38,827 nt of DNA from a virus: IMG/VR virus record IMGVR_UViG_3300044825_004024, positions 1 to 38,827 of that record. One strand, 5' to 3'. The notes beneath the pieces were generated by a model, which was given only the letters and a program-made list of their open reading frames with translations, was not told the origin of the DNA and did no database searches. A program made the position numbers and the translations under genes. Positions 1 through 6,814 of the stretch are shown in pieces (the stretch's first letter is position 1; each line of letters starts with the position of its first letter).

Positions 1-534
1 GAGATTTTTGGAATGAGGCCAGAGCACATCAGGCAGGAAGCTGACGGCTGGTGGTGGACGATTCCGAAAGCGCAGACAAAGAACGCCCGGTTCGAGAAGT
101 CCGAGGACCTGCGAGTGCCCCTGATCGGCAGGTCATTGGAAGTGGTGCGGCGTCGCCTGGATACCGTGGGTGAGTCGGGGTGGCTGTTCGAGACGGTGCA
201 GAAGGGCGAGGTGAAGCAGTACACCCAGCACTTCTTCAGCACCTACATCTACTCGCTGCAGCCCTACAGCGAGAAAATCGCGCGCCGGGATAGTGAGGGG
301 CTTGTCATCCCGGTGACGCACTGGACGCCGCACAGCCTGCGCCGAACCAGCCGGACCCTGCTGGCATCCTTGGGCTGCCCAGATGAAATCGCCGAGGCGA
401 TCATGGGGCACATGCCCCAGCACATCGTCGGCGTCTACAACCTGCACTCCTACGACGCGGAGCGCCGGCTGTGGCTGGGCAAGCTGGATCAGCTGCTGAA
501 CAGCCTTCATTTCGGCTTGCCGGCGCGGCCGTAG
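1..534 (+). CDS. int: Tyrosine recombinase / phage integrase, C-terminal part (5' end outside window)
   Basis: The frame is open from base 1, so the gene begins left of the window; 177 codons are visible. The C-terminal catalytic fold of tyrosine recombinases is recognisable: the HxLRR box (HSLRRT near residue 115 of the visible part), the IMGH box about 30 residues later, and a Tyr in GVYNLHSY as the expected DNA-attacking nucleophile. The family catalyses site-specific strand exchange between attP and attB. It reads rightward and overlaps tail-to-tail by 28 bases with the excisionase gene on the other strand, so int and xis transcripts converge. The Met at base 13 is internal and not a start. 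Confident as integrase; subfamily not determined. Confidence 0.92.
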   Translation, partial: EIFGMRPEHIRQEADGWWWTIPKAQTKNARFEKSEDLRVPLIGRSLEVVRRRLDTVGESGWLFETVQKGEVKQYTQHFFSTYIYSLQPYSEKIARRDSEGLVIPVTHWTPHSLRRTSRTLLASLGCPDEIAEAIMGHMPQHIVGVYNLHSYDAERRLWLGKLDQLLNSLHFGLPARP

Positions 535-743
535 CCGCTGTCAGGCGCCGGCAGCAGGTCGGACACTGGCCTGGATTCGGCCCACTCTTCCAGCTCGCGC
601 ACCAGGTAACCAACGCTGCCGTTGGAAATCTTGCGGCGGCGCGGAAAGTCACCGGCCTTTTCCAGGTTGTCGATCGTGGACTCGGACAGAGCAACGATCA
701 TGGCGGCCACATCTTTCTTGACGACGATGGGTCTGATGTTCAC
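507..743 (-). CDS. AlpA-type excisionase / small DNA-binding protein
   Basis: A 78-residue protein with a MerR/AlpA-like helix-turn-helix: VVKKDVAAMIVALSEST, then a basic wing (FPRRRKISNGSVGYL) and VRELEEWAESR. This layout is typical of AlpA/Xis regulators, which bind att DNA and steer integrase to excision. I chose the GTG at 741-743 because AGGAGG lies 4 bases upstream and the start overlaps the preceding stop in the 4-base arrangement used throughout this operon; the longer frame to 821 has no such support. It is the last gene of the PL operon and runs into the 3' end of int, so excisionase is made only when PL is derepressed. A role in excision is inferred from fold and position. Confidence 0.8.
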   Translation of the reverse strand: MNIRPIVVKKDVAAMIVALSESTIDNLEKAGDFPRRRKISNGSVGYLVRELEEWAESRPVSDLLPAPDSGYGRAGKPK

Positions 744-979
744 GGTTCCTCCTGTGTGCCATTGCGGCCGAGCTGGTCGACCTGGTCGGCAAAATGTGGC
801 AGGCCTGCCCAGTGCGTCCACTGGTGCTTGGCCTGGTAAACGCTGAGGCAGGCCACGCCGTTAGACCTGTTGATCAGCAGCAGCTTGACGCCGACTGGTG
901 GCGGCTGGTCGTCGATGGCGATCCAGCAGTGTCCCTGGTCGACCGCGGCGCTGCGTGTCGAGTCGATCGCGATGGTCAT
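740..979 (-). CDS. DUF551-like phage protein
   Basis: A 79-residue protein. The middle (CWIAIDDQPPPVGVKLLL) and the end of the conserved part (HQWTHWAGLP) resemble the W-I...PP-x-G...hW-x-x-LP pattern of DUF551, a small domain common in phage early regions with unknown biochemical role. ATG at 977-979 overlaps the upstream stop by 4 bases, and its stop overlaps the GTG of the excisionase by 4. No membrane segment or metal site is visible. The family call rests on the motif pattern only. Confidence 0.65.
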   Translation of the reverse strand: MTIAIDSTRSAAVDQGHCWIAIDDQPPPVGVKLLLINRSNGVACLSVYQAKHQWTHWAGLPHFADQVDQLGRNGTQEEP

Positions 980-1176
980 ACGACACCCCCGATCACCGCC
1001 CCAACAAGCATCACGACGCTGATCAGCGCGGCCAGGCTGACCACGTACAGCGCCGCAGTAATGCACTTGTCGACCCGGTCCGACAATGACCGGCGCAGTG
1101 GGCGGATGAGCCCAGCTTCTTTGGCCGGGCAGTTGCAGCCGCGGGCGCACTCGCCAAAACTGTTGCAGCAGCTCAT
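976..1176 (-). CDS. Small Cys-motif membrane protein, copy B (CCNxFGxCxxG family)
   Basis: 66 residues in two parts. The N-terminus carries CCNSFGECARGCNCP, a cluster of six Cys that could hold a metal or form disulfides. The C-terminus (about residues 40-66) is one hydrophobic helix (AALYVVSLAALISVVMLVG and on), so the protein is probably anchored in the inner membrane by its tail. It is a paralogue of the protein at 1343-1573, with the same N-terminal motif and the same single-helix tail. ATG at 1174-1176 overlaps the preceding stop by 4 bases. Short Cys-rich N-termini of this kind recur in phage and plasmid proteins, but I know no function. Confidence 0.75.
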   Translation of the reverse strand: MSCCNSFGECARGCNCPAKEAGLIRPLRRSLSDRVDKCITAALYVVSLAALISVVMLVGAVIGGVV

Positions 1177-1346
1177 TTTTGCTTCTCCTGTTTGGCCTTC
1201 AGCTTGGATGCACACTCGCGGCAGACATCCAGCTTGTGAAACTTCTCCGAGCCGGCCTGAGGCTTTTTCTGTTCGCAGACCATGCAGTCGATCACGGCAT
1301 TCGGCCTGAGGTCGGCGAGCGTGCGGGTCAGGTCTTGGCGCATCAT
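1173..1346 (-). CDS. Small zinc-ribbon-like protein
   Basis: 57 residues from the ATG at 1344-1346. Two CxxC pairs (DCMVCEQ and VCRECAS) about 19 residues apart form a probable zinc ribbon, followed by a Lys-rich tail (KLKAKQEKQK). Such proteins often bind nucleic acid or act as small adaptors. A second ATG follows directly at 1341-1343; the first is preferred because it gives the 4-base ATGA overlap with the upstream stop seen at most junctions here. It lies between the two paralogous Cys-motif membrane peptides. Function unknown. Confidence 0.7.
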   Translation of the reverse strand: MMRQDLTRTLADLRPNAVIDCMVCEQKKPQAGSEKFHKLDVCRECASKLKAKQEKQK

Positions 1347-1573
1347 TGGGGCCCCCACCATCTGACCCACGCATGCACGGCCAGCACCGCACCGCCGATG
1401 CTCACCATGATCACGCCGGCGTAACCTCCCGCAGAGGCCAGGCTCTGCAGGCGCTGCTTCCAGACCGGCAGCTCAGGCGGCAGGGCGGGCTGTTGGGCCA
1501 GCTCGCGGCGCACCGGACAGTCACGGCCTTGACGGCAGTGACCAAATTCATTGCAGCAGTCCATTGGGGTCAT
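1343..1573 (-). CDS. Small Cys-motif membrane protein, copy A (CCNxFGxCxxG family)
   Basis: 76 residues. The N-terminal motif CCNEFGHCRQGRDCPVR matches copy B at 976-1176 almost position for position. A Pro/Gln-rich linker follows, and then one membrane helix (about residues 48-70, YAGVIMVSIGGAVLAVHAWV) ending in RWWGPQ. The motif is predicted to stay outside the membrane. The start at 1571-1573 overlaps the previous stop by 4 bases. Copies A and B flank the zinc-ribbon gene, which looks like a duplication around it. Function not known. Confidence 0.75.
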   Translation of the reverse strand: MTPMDCCNEFGHCRQGRDCPVRRELAQQPALPPELPVWKQRLQSLASAGGYAGVIMVSIGGAVLAVHAWVRWWGPQ

Positions 1574-2004
1574 CCCTTCCTCGCCTGTCGTACCAATCTG
1601 GGCAGCTTTTCGGCGGCCACCTGAATCGCCCGCTGGCTGGCCTGCTGCAGCATTTCCCGTGCAGCGGCCGCTGCCACCTGGAGGGATCGTGCGTGCTGCG
1701 GCGTGATGACCGAGTTCTCGGCCACGCACTGATCGATGGCACTCAGTCCGCCACGGATCACGCGCACAGCTGGCTGGTCGTGGGTTTTCGGCTGGTCGTG
1801 CAAATGGGCCATCACGGCCAGCGTCAGCAGGGTCTGGAATCCGACCAGTGCAGCCTGGTCGGATTGGTGCAGGTTCAGCCAGGCGCGCGTCTCGTCCACC
1901 AGCAGGGCATCCAGCCACTTGCGGCGCTGCTCTTCGGTGCGCTGCTCGAGCTCGGTGCCGCCTGTCTGATGCACGCCGCGGTCAATGAATCCAAACAGGT
2001 TCAT
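1570..2004 (-). CDS. Phage early protein of unknown function, helical
   Basis: 144 residues, mostly predicted helix with long Ala/Gln/Glu stretches (for example VAAAAAREMLQQASQRAIQ). No recognisable domain, signal peptide or membrane helix. ATG at 2002-2004 overlaps the previous stop by 4 bases, and its own stop overlaps the next start by 4, so it is translated as part of the same chain. I do not recognise the family. The reading frame is supported by operon geometry and by the absence of a better frame. Confidence 0.65.
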   Translation of the reverse strand: MNLFGFIDRGVHQTGGTELEQRTEEQRRKWLDALLVDETRAWLNLHQSDQAALVGFQTLLTLAVMAHLHDQPKTHDQPAVRVIRGGLSAIDQCVAENSVITPQHARSLQVAAAAAREMLQQASQRAIQVAAEKLPRLVRQARKG

Positions 2005-2756
2005 CCTGCCCTCCGTTTCGCTGCCGGCTGGTCATTCGCTGCCGTCGGCAGCAAGCCCGTGAATGGCCCCGCCACGTATTCGCGCCAGATCTCGTGACGC
2101 CGGATCTGGCCGATCAGCGCCGCGCTGCAGCCGTAGCGGCTGCCCAGCTCGGCGTTCGATTCATCGCTCGCGCGGATCGCGACGATGTCATCCCAGGCGA
2201 AATTGCCGCGCCATTGGCGGGTGCCGCGCGCAATCGCAGCCCGCTGGGCCAGCGTCAAGACCTTGCCGCGCTGCCACTGGTTCTGCTTGCGCTTGCGCAG
2301 GTGTCCCGGGTCGACGCACCGATCGTTGCCGCAGGTGGGCATCAGCTGGATGCTGGCCGGCAGCGAATCCTCGCCATGGGCCTGCTGGTAGAGCCAGCGC
2401 TGGACATGCACCTGTCGCCTGGTGTCGCCCGGCATCTTGAAGGTCGGCGCACCTGTCTCGGACATGCCGCCGGTCCACTCCATGCAGCCGTCAACCCGCT
2501 TGATGTAGCCGTCCAGGTGCAGCCGGATGTCGGCGGCTGTCGGGTGCCAGTCGGCCAGCACGTAGCGCTGGATGCCGCACAGGTAGACCATGCGGATCAG
2601 TCCTTCATCGGCCAGCGTCTTCAGCAGCTGGCGGGCCTGGACTCCGCGCGGGTTCTTCCAGCAGCGGCTGGGCGCCAGATCGCGCAGGCGCACCGGTGCA
2701 GCGCTGATCGCCGACAGCACGTTCTGACGGGTCAGGGGCATGGTCTCAAGCCTCAT
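2001..2756 (-). CDS. HNH-like protein with degenerate active site and helix-turn-helix ends
   Basis: 251 residues. The N-terminus (to about residue 75) looks like a winged helix (RQLLKTLADEGLIRM...). The centre has the scaffold of an HNH_3 homing-type endonuclease: GCMEWTGG, a Gly/Pro-rich loop, and CGNDRCVDPGHLRKRKQ. The two His normally found before these boxes (aHR, and HC before the CxxxxC) are replaced, giving VQR and PTC, so cleavage activity is doubtful. The C-terminus (WDDIVAIRASDESNAELGSRYGCSAALIGQI) resembles a second helix-turn-helix of the kind found behind phage HNH domains. The start at 2754-2756 has GGGAG 6 bases upstream and overlaps the ParB-like gene by 11 bases. Probably a DNA-binding remnant or regulator. 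Confidence 0.65.
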   Translation of the reverse strand: MRLETMPLTRQNVLSAISAAPVRLRDLAPSRCWKNPRGVQARQLLKTLADEGLIRMVYLCGIQRYVLADWHPTAADIRLHLDGYIKRVDGCMEWTGGMSETGAPTFKMPGDTRRQVHVQRWLYQQAHGEDSLPASIQLMPTCGNDRCVDPGHLRKRKQNQWQRGKVLTLAQRAAIARGTRQWRGNFAWDDIVAIRASDESNAELGSRYGCSAALIGQIRRHEIWREYVAGPFTGLLPTAANDQPAAKRRAG

Positions 2757-4887
2757 CGCTGACTCCCGATTCGAGCTCGAGCTCATCCGGTGAATAGCGG
2801 TACTCGCCCTCGTACCCGTCCGGGATCACAAGCCAGTCGCCGCTGCTGAGCTGGCTCGTGACCTTCCCGGCCTTGCCAAAATTTGAATTCAGGATTGCCA
2901 CCCGCTTGCCGATCGCCAGCCCCTCGGCCTCGCTGTCATCTGCGGACCTGTCCCCCGCGGCCTCCGGCCGCGTTCCATCCCCTTCGCCGCCAGCGGCGGC
3001 GACTGATTCATCCTCCAAGCCCCGCATCGCGGCAGCGATGCCTGATCTGACATCCTCCTCGCGCGCCTTCGGCTCGGTCGGCGCCTCGGTCTTGCGCTTG
3101 CCCCGGCCGCGCCCGGACTCGCCCTTGCGCGAGCCGCGCGCAGCTGGGCCATCGCCGGCCACCGCCTCCCCCCGCGCCCCATTGGCTTGCGCAGCAGGGG
3201 AAAGGGGTAGATCGGCCTTCGCGGCCTCGGCGGCTTTCACGGCCTTGACCGCCGCGCGCGTGCTCGCCTTCACCTCGGCCTGCACCAGGGCCGGATCGAT
3301 GCCGAATTCGTCGGCGACCAGCCGCAAGCCGACATTGGTATCCGATTCGTCGAGCCAGTGCATATAGCCGACGTCGACAAACATCACCAGCAGCAGCAAG
3401 GCCTTGATCGGGTCGGTGTCTTGGTCCCTGACCCAGTCCAGCAAGCCTTGCTTCGGCGCGACCTTGCCCAGCTCGAGCAGCTTGCACAGACGCCCGCACT
3501 GTTCCTGGTTGAGCTTGTGCGCATAGGTCATGGCCAGGTGACGCATCAGAGCCGGCCAGGGCTCCACGCCGTCGCGGCCTTCGTTGATCTCGCGCCAGGT
3601 CGTCACCAGCAGCTGCCAGCGCCACTCGGTTTCATACTCGGTCTTGGCTTCCGCCTTGGCCTTCTCGGCAGCCGCCTTTTTCTGGTTCTGGTTGTACAGC
3701 TCCTGGTCGGCAGCCTCATCGGCACGGCCGGCGGCCTTCAGCAGCTGGGCCACCACGTCGTTCGGCAGGCAGGCCAGCAGCTCGCCTTCCTTGTAGGGGT
3801 TGGCGATCAGCACCGGGACGATGCCTTGCGCCTCCATCACCTTGCCGATGATGGCCCGCAGCGGCTGGCTGGTCGGGCTGTCGTCCGGATCGTCAAGCCG
3901 GCAGTGGCCGTCGACCCGGCCGGTGAACATCGTGGGCATCAGCGCCTTGGCCTCGCGCCCTTCGATGACGACCTGGCCGCGCTGGTGCGCTTCAAGCTTG
4001 GTGCGCTCGGCCAACGCATCGCGCTTGGCCTGGTGGCAGGGCGGGTCGATGCACAGGTCCTCGCCCTCGACGTCGGCGAACAGGTCCGGATCGGCGCCGG
4101 TGCGCTTGGGGCAGGTGGTGCAGCTGCCGCTGGCCGGCACCAGGGTGGCGTCCTGGATGTCGAACGGCGCCTCGCTCAGCTTGAGCATGTAGCGCATGCG
4201 CACCAGGCGCTTGGCCTGCCGGTACGACCTGGGCGAATTCTCGCCATTCGGGTCGGCGGCAATGTCACGTACCGCCTCGGCCTGCAGCCGTGTGTCCGGG
4301 ATGCGCGCGATCAGTAGCGCGTGGCTGGCGTCCATGCGGCCCTGGCGCAGCGCCTCGCGGCCGTCGGGGCCCAGTTCGAGCAGCTTGAGCCGGCCATAGA
4401 CATAGCTGCGGCTCTTGCCGATCTTGGCGCCCACGGCGTCGACGCTGAGCCCGCTATGCTGCATCAGGGCCTCGTAGCCCTCGGCCTCTTCCAGCTCGGT
4501 CAGGTCGTCGCGCTGCAGGTTCTCGATGATCTGGATCTCGAGCACCTGGTCGTCGGTCAGCGTGCGCACCATGGCGGGGATCGTGCTCAGGCCCGCCATC
4601 ATGCAAGCCCGGAAGCGCCGTTCGCCGGACACGATCTCGTGCGTCGGTCGTGGCTTCAGGCTGCCGTCAGCCAAGCGAATATGCTCGAACGTTTCCTGCA
4701 CCCGGCTGCCGGGCAGCGGACGCGCCAGGATGGGCTGGTGCACACCAGTCGCGCGGATGCTCTCGGCCAGCTCCTGCAGCTTGACCGGGTCGAAGTGCTT
4801 GCGCGGATTGCTCGGGCTGGTCACCAGCACCGCCAGCGGCAGGTGGTCGAAGTGGTCGACGTCGGGCAGGGCGTGTGCCGGGCTCAT
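2746..4887 (-). CDS. ParB/Srx-fold DNA-binding protein
   Basis: 713 residues. Residues about 15-115 form a ParB N-terminal domain: LVTSPSNPRKHF, then SGERRFRACMMAG (the CTP-binding GERR box) and ENLQRDDLTELEEAEGY. A ParB helix-turn-helix follows (SGLSVDAVGAKIGKSRSYVYGRL, around residues 145-170). A Cys cluster (SCTTCPK ... CIDPPC, about 250-280) could bind zinc. The middle is helical, the stretch near 560-640 is low-complexity and basic (GSRKGESGRGRGKRK), and the C-terminus has a KOW-like turn (GKAGKVTSQL). Phage proteins of this class occur in early operons and may act on DNA rather than in segregation; no parA is present. Start and stop overlap their neighbours by 4 and 11 bases. Confidence 0.85.
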   Translation of the reverse strand: MSPAHALPDVDHFDHLPLAVLVTSPSNPRKHFDPVKLQELAESIRATGVHQPILARPLPGSRVQETFEHIRLADGSLKPRPTHEIVSGERRFRACMMAGLSTIPAMVRTLTDDQVLEIQIIENLQRDDLTELEEAEGYEALMQHSGLSVDAVGAKIGKSRSYVYGRLKLLELGPDGREALRQGRMDASHALLIARIPDTRLQAEAVRDIAADPNGENSPRSYRQAKRLVRMRYMLKLSEAPFDIQDATLVPASGSCTTCPKRTGADPDLFADVEGEDLCIDPPCHQAKRDALAERTKLEAHQRGQVVIEGREAKALMPTMFTGRVDGHCRLDDPDDSPTSQPLRAIIGKVMEAQGIVPVLIANPYKEGELLACLPNDVVAQLLKAAGRADEAADQELYNQNQKKAAAEKAKAEAKTEYETEWRWQLLVTTWREINEGRDGVEPWPALMRHLAMTYAHKLNQEQCGRLCKLLELGKVAPKQGLLDWVRDQDTDPIKALLLLVMFVDVGYMHWLDESDTNVGLRLVADEFGIDPALVQAEVKASTRAAVKAVKAAEAAKADLPLSPAAQANGARGEAVAGDGPAARGSRKGESGRGRGKRKTEAPTEPKAREEDVRSGIAAAMRGLEDESVAAAGGEGDGTRPEAAGDRSADDSEAEGLAIGKRVAILNSNFGKAGKVTSQLSSGDWLVIPDGYEGEYRYSPDELELESGVSDEA

Positions 4888-5444
4888 GACGGCCTCCTGG
4901 CCATGGATTCGGCGGCGCCACGCTCGACATGCGCGAAGCTGTGGCCGCTCTTCGCCAGATCAGCCCACATGTGCACGCTGCCCACCGTCAGCCCCAGCTT
5001 GGCAGCCAGCTCGATCTCGATCCGGGCGCCCAGGCTGTTCTCGTGGTCGGGCAGCACCGCCAGCGCATCGCAGTCGACCAGTTCCTTGATGTCGGCGCGC
5101 ATGTGCTGGGTCCACGGGGCGCCCTTGGGCAGGCCGTTCTCGGCCGGGTTGATCACCGGGTAGCCCAGCTCGCGCAGCCAGGCCGCCGCCTGGTGGAAAG
5201 CAGGATAGTTGAAGTCGGGCAGGCCCGACATGGGGCCGCACAGGTACAGGCGCGGAAACCCGGTGTGCGGGGCCGGATGATCGGGCAGGGCGGGCAGGCC
5301 CCAGTCTTTGCGGGTACGGGACAGGATTTCGAGCGCATACGACTGCGCCGGGCTGCACGGGTGCCCGATGGCCGGGCGGAAGCTGCTGGCGACCGACACG
5401 CCGCCGGCGGGGGTGTCGGTGATGATCAGGGTGATCGATGGCAT
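4884..5444 (-). CDS. DUF4406 (nucleoside 2-deoxyribosyltransferase-like) protein
   Basis: 186 residues. The core from about residue 66 (LYLCGPMSGLPDFNYPAF ... LRELGYPVINPAE) is the DUF4406 signature; the fold is related to nucleoside 2-deoxyribosyltransferases, where the YxxGPM and NPxE elements line the nucleotide pocket. DCDALAVLPDHENSLGARIEIELAAKLG continues the Rossmann-like core, with the E in GARIEIELA at the usual catalytic-Glu position. This suggests handling of nucleotides or modified bases; the substrate is unknown. There is a 3-base gap to the gene upstream and a 4-base overlap with the ParB-like gene downstream. Confidence 0.8.
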   Translation of the reverse strand: MPSITLIITDTPAGGVSVASSFRPAIGHPCSPAQSYALEILSRTRKDWGLPALPDHPAPHTGFPRLYLCGPMSGLPDFNYPAFHQAAAWLRELGYPVINPAENGLPKGAPWTQHMRADIKELVDCDALAVLPDHENSLGARIEIELAAKLGLTVGSVHMWADLAKSGHSFAHVERGAAESMARRPS

Positions 5445-5447
5445 GGG

Positions 5448-5648
5448 TCAGGCTTTGGAATCAGAGGGAAACGGGGTGACGTCATGCCCGCGGTGAAACA
5501 CCAGCGCGTCGCCGCGCCGGCTGGGGCATTGCAGGTGCTGCTGACAACCGGGACGCAGCAGGCTGCTGGTCCAGTCGGGGCCGAAATAGGTGGCGCGCGG
5601 GTGCTCGATCTGCGTCGGCAGGGCGCGCGACATGGGCTGGATCTTCAT
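5448..5648 (-). CDS. Small phage early protein of unknown function
   Basis: 66 residues from ATG 5646-5648, which overlaps the previous stop by 4 bases. Basic, with two Cys (PGCQQHLQCPSRRGD) and several His, so weak metal binding is conceivable. No known domain. The longer upstream frame is rejected because it would overlap the neighbour deeply. Confidence 0.55.
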   Translation of the reverse strand: MKIQPMSRALPTQIEHPRATYFGPDWTSSLLRPGCQQHLQCPSRRGDALVFHRGHDVTPFPSDSKA

Positions 5649-6016
5649 GCGATACCCTCCGCCTTGGCGATCACGGCGGCGCGCTCGTTGGCTCGGGTGA
5701 TGCCTTCTCCGACAACGTCGTCCAGATCGTTGAGCCGGCCCCATTCCGCCTTCTGCTTGACCGTCATGACGGCCAAGGCGTTGCGGATGATCAGGTGAGC
5801 GGCGCGCAGCTCGCGTAGTAGTTCAGGGGAGGCAGCCATCAGGATGGCGTTGGCCTCCTGTTCCTGACGGAAGCTTTTATCCTCATACACCTCTGCCAGA
5901 TGAAGCGTTGCTAGCCAAGCGCGATGACCACCGCAATCCAGCACATGCCGTTTTTGATCGGATGATTCGCGGTCATCTGTCATCCACGGCCCCGGCGTGT
6001 GCTTCGGCGCACTCAT
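5645..6016 (-). CDS. Phage early protein with HTPGPW / NAxLMAASPELL motifs
   Basis: 123 residues beginning MSAPKHTPGPWMTDD. The N-terminal HTPGPW box and the later EANAILMAASPELLRELR segment are a very common pair in uncharacterised phage and prophage proteins of Proteobacteria. The C-terminal half is helical. No catalytic motif and no membrane segment. Start and stop overlap their neighbours by 4 bases each. The family is recognisable by eye; its biochemical role is unknown to me. Confidence 0.75.
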   Translation of the reverse strand: MSAPKHTPGPWMTDDRESSDQKRHVLDCGGHRAWLATLHLAEVYEDKSFRQEQEANAILMAASPELLRELRAAHLIIRNALAVMTVKQKAEWGRLNDLDDVVGEGITRANERAAVIAKAEGIA

Positions 6017-6267
6017 TTCGCATCTCCCAGCAGCGCATACCGCTGCAGCAGCGCAGCAGGGGTCGGCTCGATGCGCTCGGCATCCAGTCGGGCGGTCTCG
6101 AGGCGCACCTCAGGCGCATCGCGCCGGGCCTGGTGGATGGCGTCTTGCAGATCAGCTTGCACTGCCTGCTCGAGCTCCATGTCGCTCGGGCCATCCAGCA
6201 GTGCGCCTAGGGCCAGCAAGCCCATCGCGGCAGCGGCCACGAGGATCAGGTGATGGGCGCGGCTCAT
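6013..6267 (-). CDS. Small membrane-anchored phage protein
   Basis: 84 residues. The N-terminus has a hydrophobic helix (residues about 6-24, HLILVAAAAMGLLALGALL), read as a membrane anchor or uncleaved signal. It is followed by an acidic helical tail rich in Glu/Asp/Ala with several Arg (ELEQAVQADLQDAIHQARRD). ATG at 6265-6267 overlaps the previous stop by 4 bases. Only this ATG gives a plausible product from a frame that runs open much further upstream. Function not known. Confidence 0.6.
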   Translation of the reverse strand: MSRAHHLILVAAAAMGLLALGALLDGPSDMELEQAVQADLQDAIHQARRDAPEVRLETARLDAERIEPTPAALLQRYALLGDAK

Positions 6268-6470
6268 GCAGACACCTCGGCGTCTTCCACACGCTCGACC
6301 GACTCGATCGCGCAGCCGGTGATCGCCGAGGCGGCGCGCTGGGCGTGCTCGGCGCTGGCGGCCTTGACCTGGACGATGGGCAGCACGCCCGACTCGGACA
6401 GCTGTGTGCCGCCGTAGGCGTCCCTGGGGTGGTAAGCGCAGCGGTAGCTGCGGGCGGGGGTGACTTGCAT
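6264..6470 (-). CDS. First gene of the PL operon, small protein of unknown function
   Basis: 68 residues from ATG 6468-6470, with AGGAG about 10 bases upstream. An upstream in-frame ATG at 6551 is impossible because it lies inside the promoter -10. The sequence MQVTPARSYRCAYHPR ... VQVKAASAEHAQRAASAITG fits a small alpha/beta fold; the segment VLPIVQVKAASAEHAQRAA looks like a strand followed by a helix, as in small phage proteins that adapt residues or nucleotides, but I cannot name the family. It is the first product after derepression, behind a leader of about 74 bases containing a hairpin (stem GGGTTGCC/GGCAGCCC, one wobble pair). Confidence 0.6.
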   Translation of the reverse strand: MQVTPARSYRCAYHPRDAYGGTQLSESGVLPIVQVKAASAEHAQRAASAITGCAIESVERVEDAEVSA

Positions 6471-6550
6471 GATGGTCTGGCTCCTGGTTGGGTCTGGGCT
6501 GCCAGTCAATCGGGCAACCCGGTCTGCACGGGGGTGCCGGCATAAATGCA

Positions 6551-6579
6551 AGTATTAACCATTGGATAAGTCTAGTCAA
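6551..6579 (-). promoter_or_regulatory. PL early leftward promoter
   Basis: On the minus strand the -35 is TTGACT (6574-6579), the spacer is 17 bases and the -10 is AATACT (6551-6556), placing the start near 6544. The spacer contains a repressor operator, and the layout matches the PR promoter at 10462-10491 nearly base for base. It drives the 13-gene operon down to the excisionase. Confidence 0.75.
6555..6569. promoter_or_regulatory. Repressor operator OL1 (TTATCCAATGGTTAA on the minus strand)
   Basis: A 15-base pseudo-palindrome that fills most of the PL spacer and touches the -10. It matches the sites at 6579, 10425 and 10473. Binding here would block RNA polymerase at PL. Confidence 0.75.
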
Positions 6580-6593
6580 TAGCCAATGGATAA
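6579..6593. promoter_or_regulatory. Repressor operator OL2 (TTATCCATTGGCTAT on the minus strand)
   Basis: The second copy of the 15-base operator, centred 24 bases from OL1 and abutting the -35 of PL. The spacing suggests cooperative binding on one face of the helix. Confidence 0.72.
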
Positions 6594-6701
6594 GTTGAAC
6601 GGTAAGTTTTCGAGGCCGCGCATGGCTGGCGAGGTCGGGGCGGCCAGGGGTTGCAGGCTGCGAGCCGGCGTTACGCTGGGGCAATGCCTGAGCAACGGGC
6701 G

Positions 6702-6726
6702 AAAAAAAACCGCCCGGTGGGCGGTT
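6702..6726 (-). terminator. Rho-independent terminator closing the repressor/accessory transcript
   Basis: On the minus strand AACCGCCC-ACC-GGGCGGTT (8-base perfect stem, 6708-6726) is followed by a run of eight T (6702-6709 as A on the plus strand, partly in the stem). It lies about 90 bases after the HEPN-like gene and before PL, so the repressor transcript ends before the PL operon. Confidence 0.88.
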
Positions 6727-6814
6727 GGTGTGAACAGGCTTCGTTTAGGGTCGATCATCTCTGCACCGATGATGCAGCCTACCCCGAGGTGCCACAATGA
6801 GGCACTGCGGCGGT

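Noticed and set aside
3358-4317. A 319-codon open frame on the plus strand opposite the ParB-like gene
   Set aside because: Antisense shadow of a protein with clear ParB motifs; it would also break the unbroken leftward operon.
2746-4887. A plasmid-like parAB partition locus
   Set aside because: No ParA ATPase and no parS-like repeats near the gene; an integrase, excisionase and att show an integrating phage.
6576-6797. A 73-codon frame on the minus strand upstream of PL
   Set aside because: It would be read through the 6702-6726 terminator and ends inside the operators and promoter.
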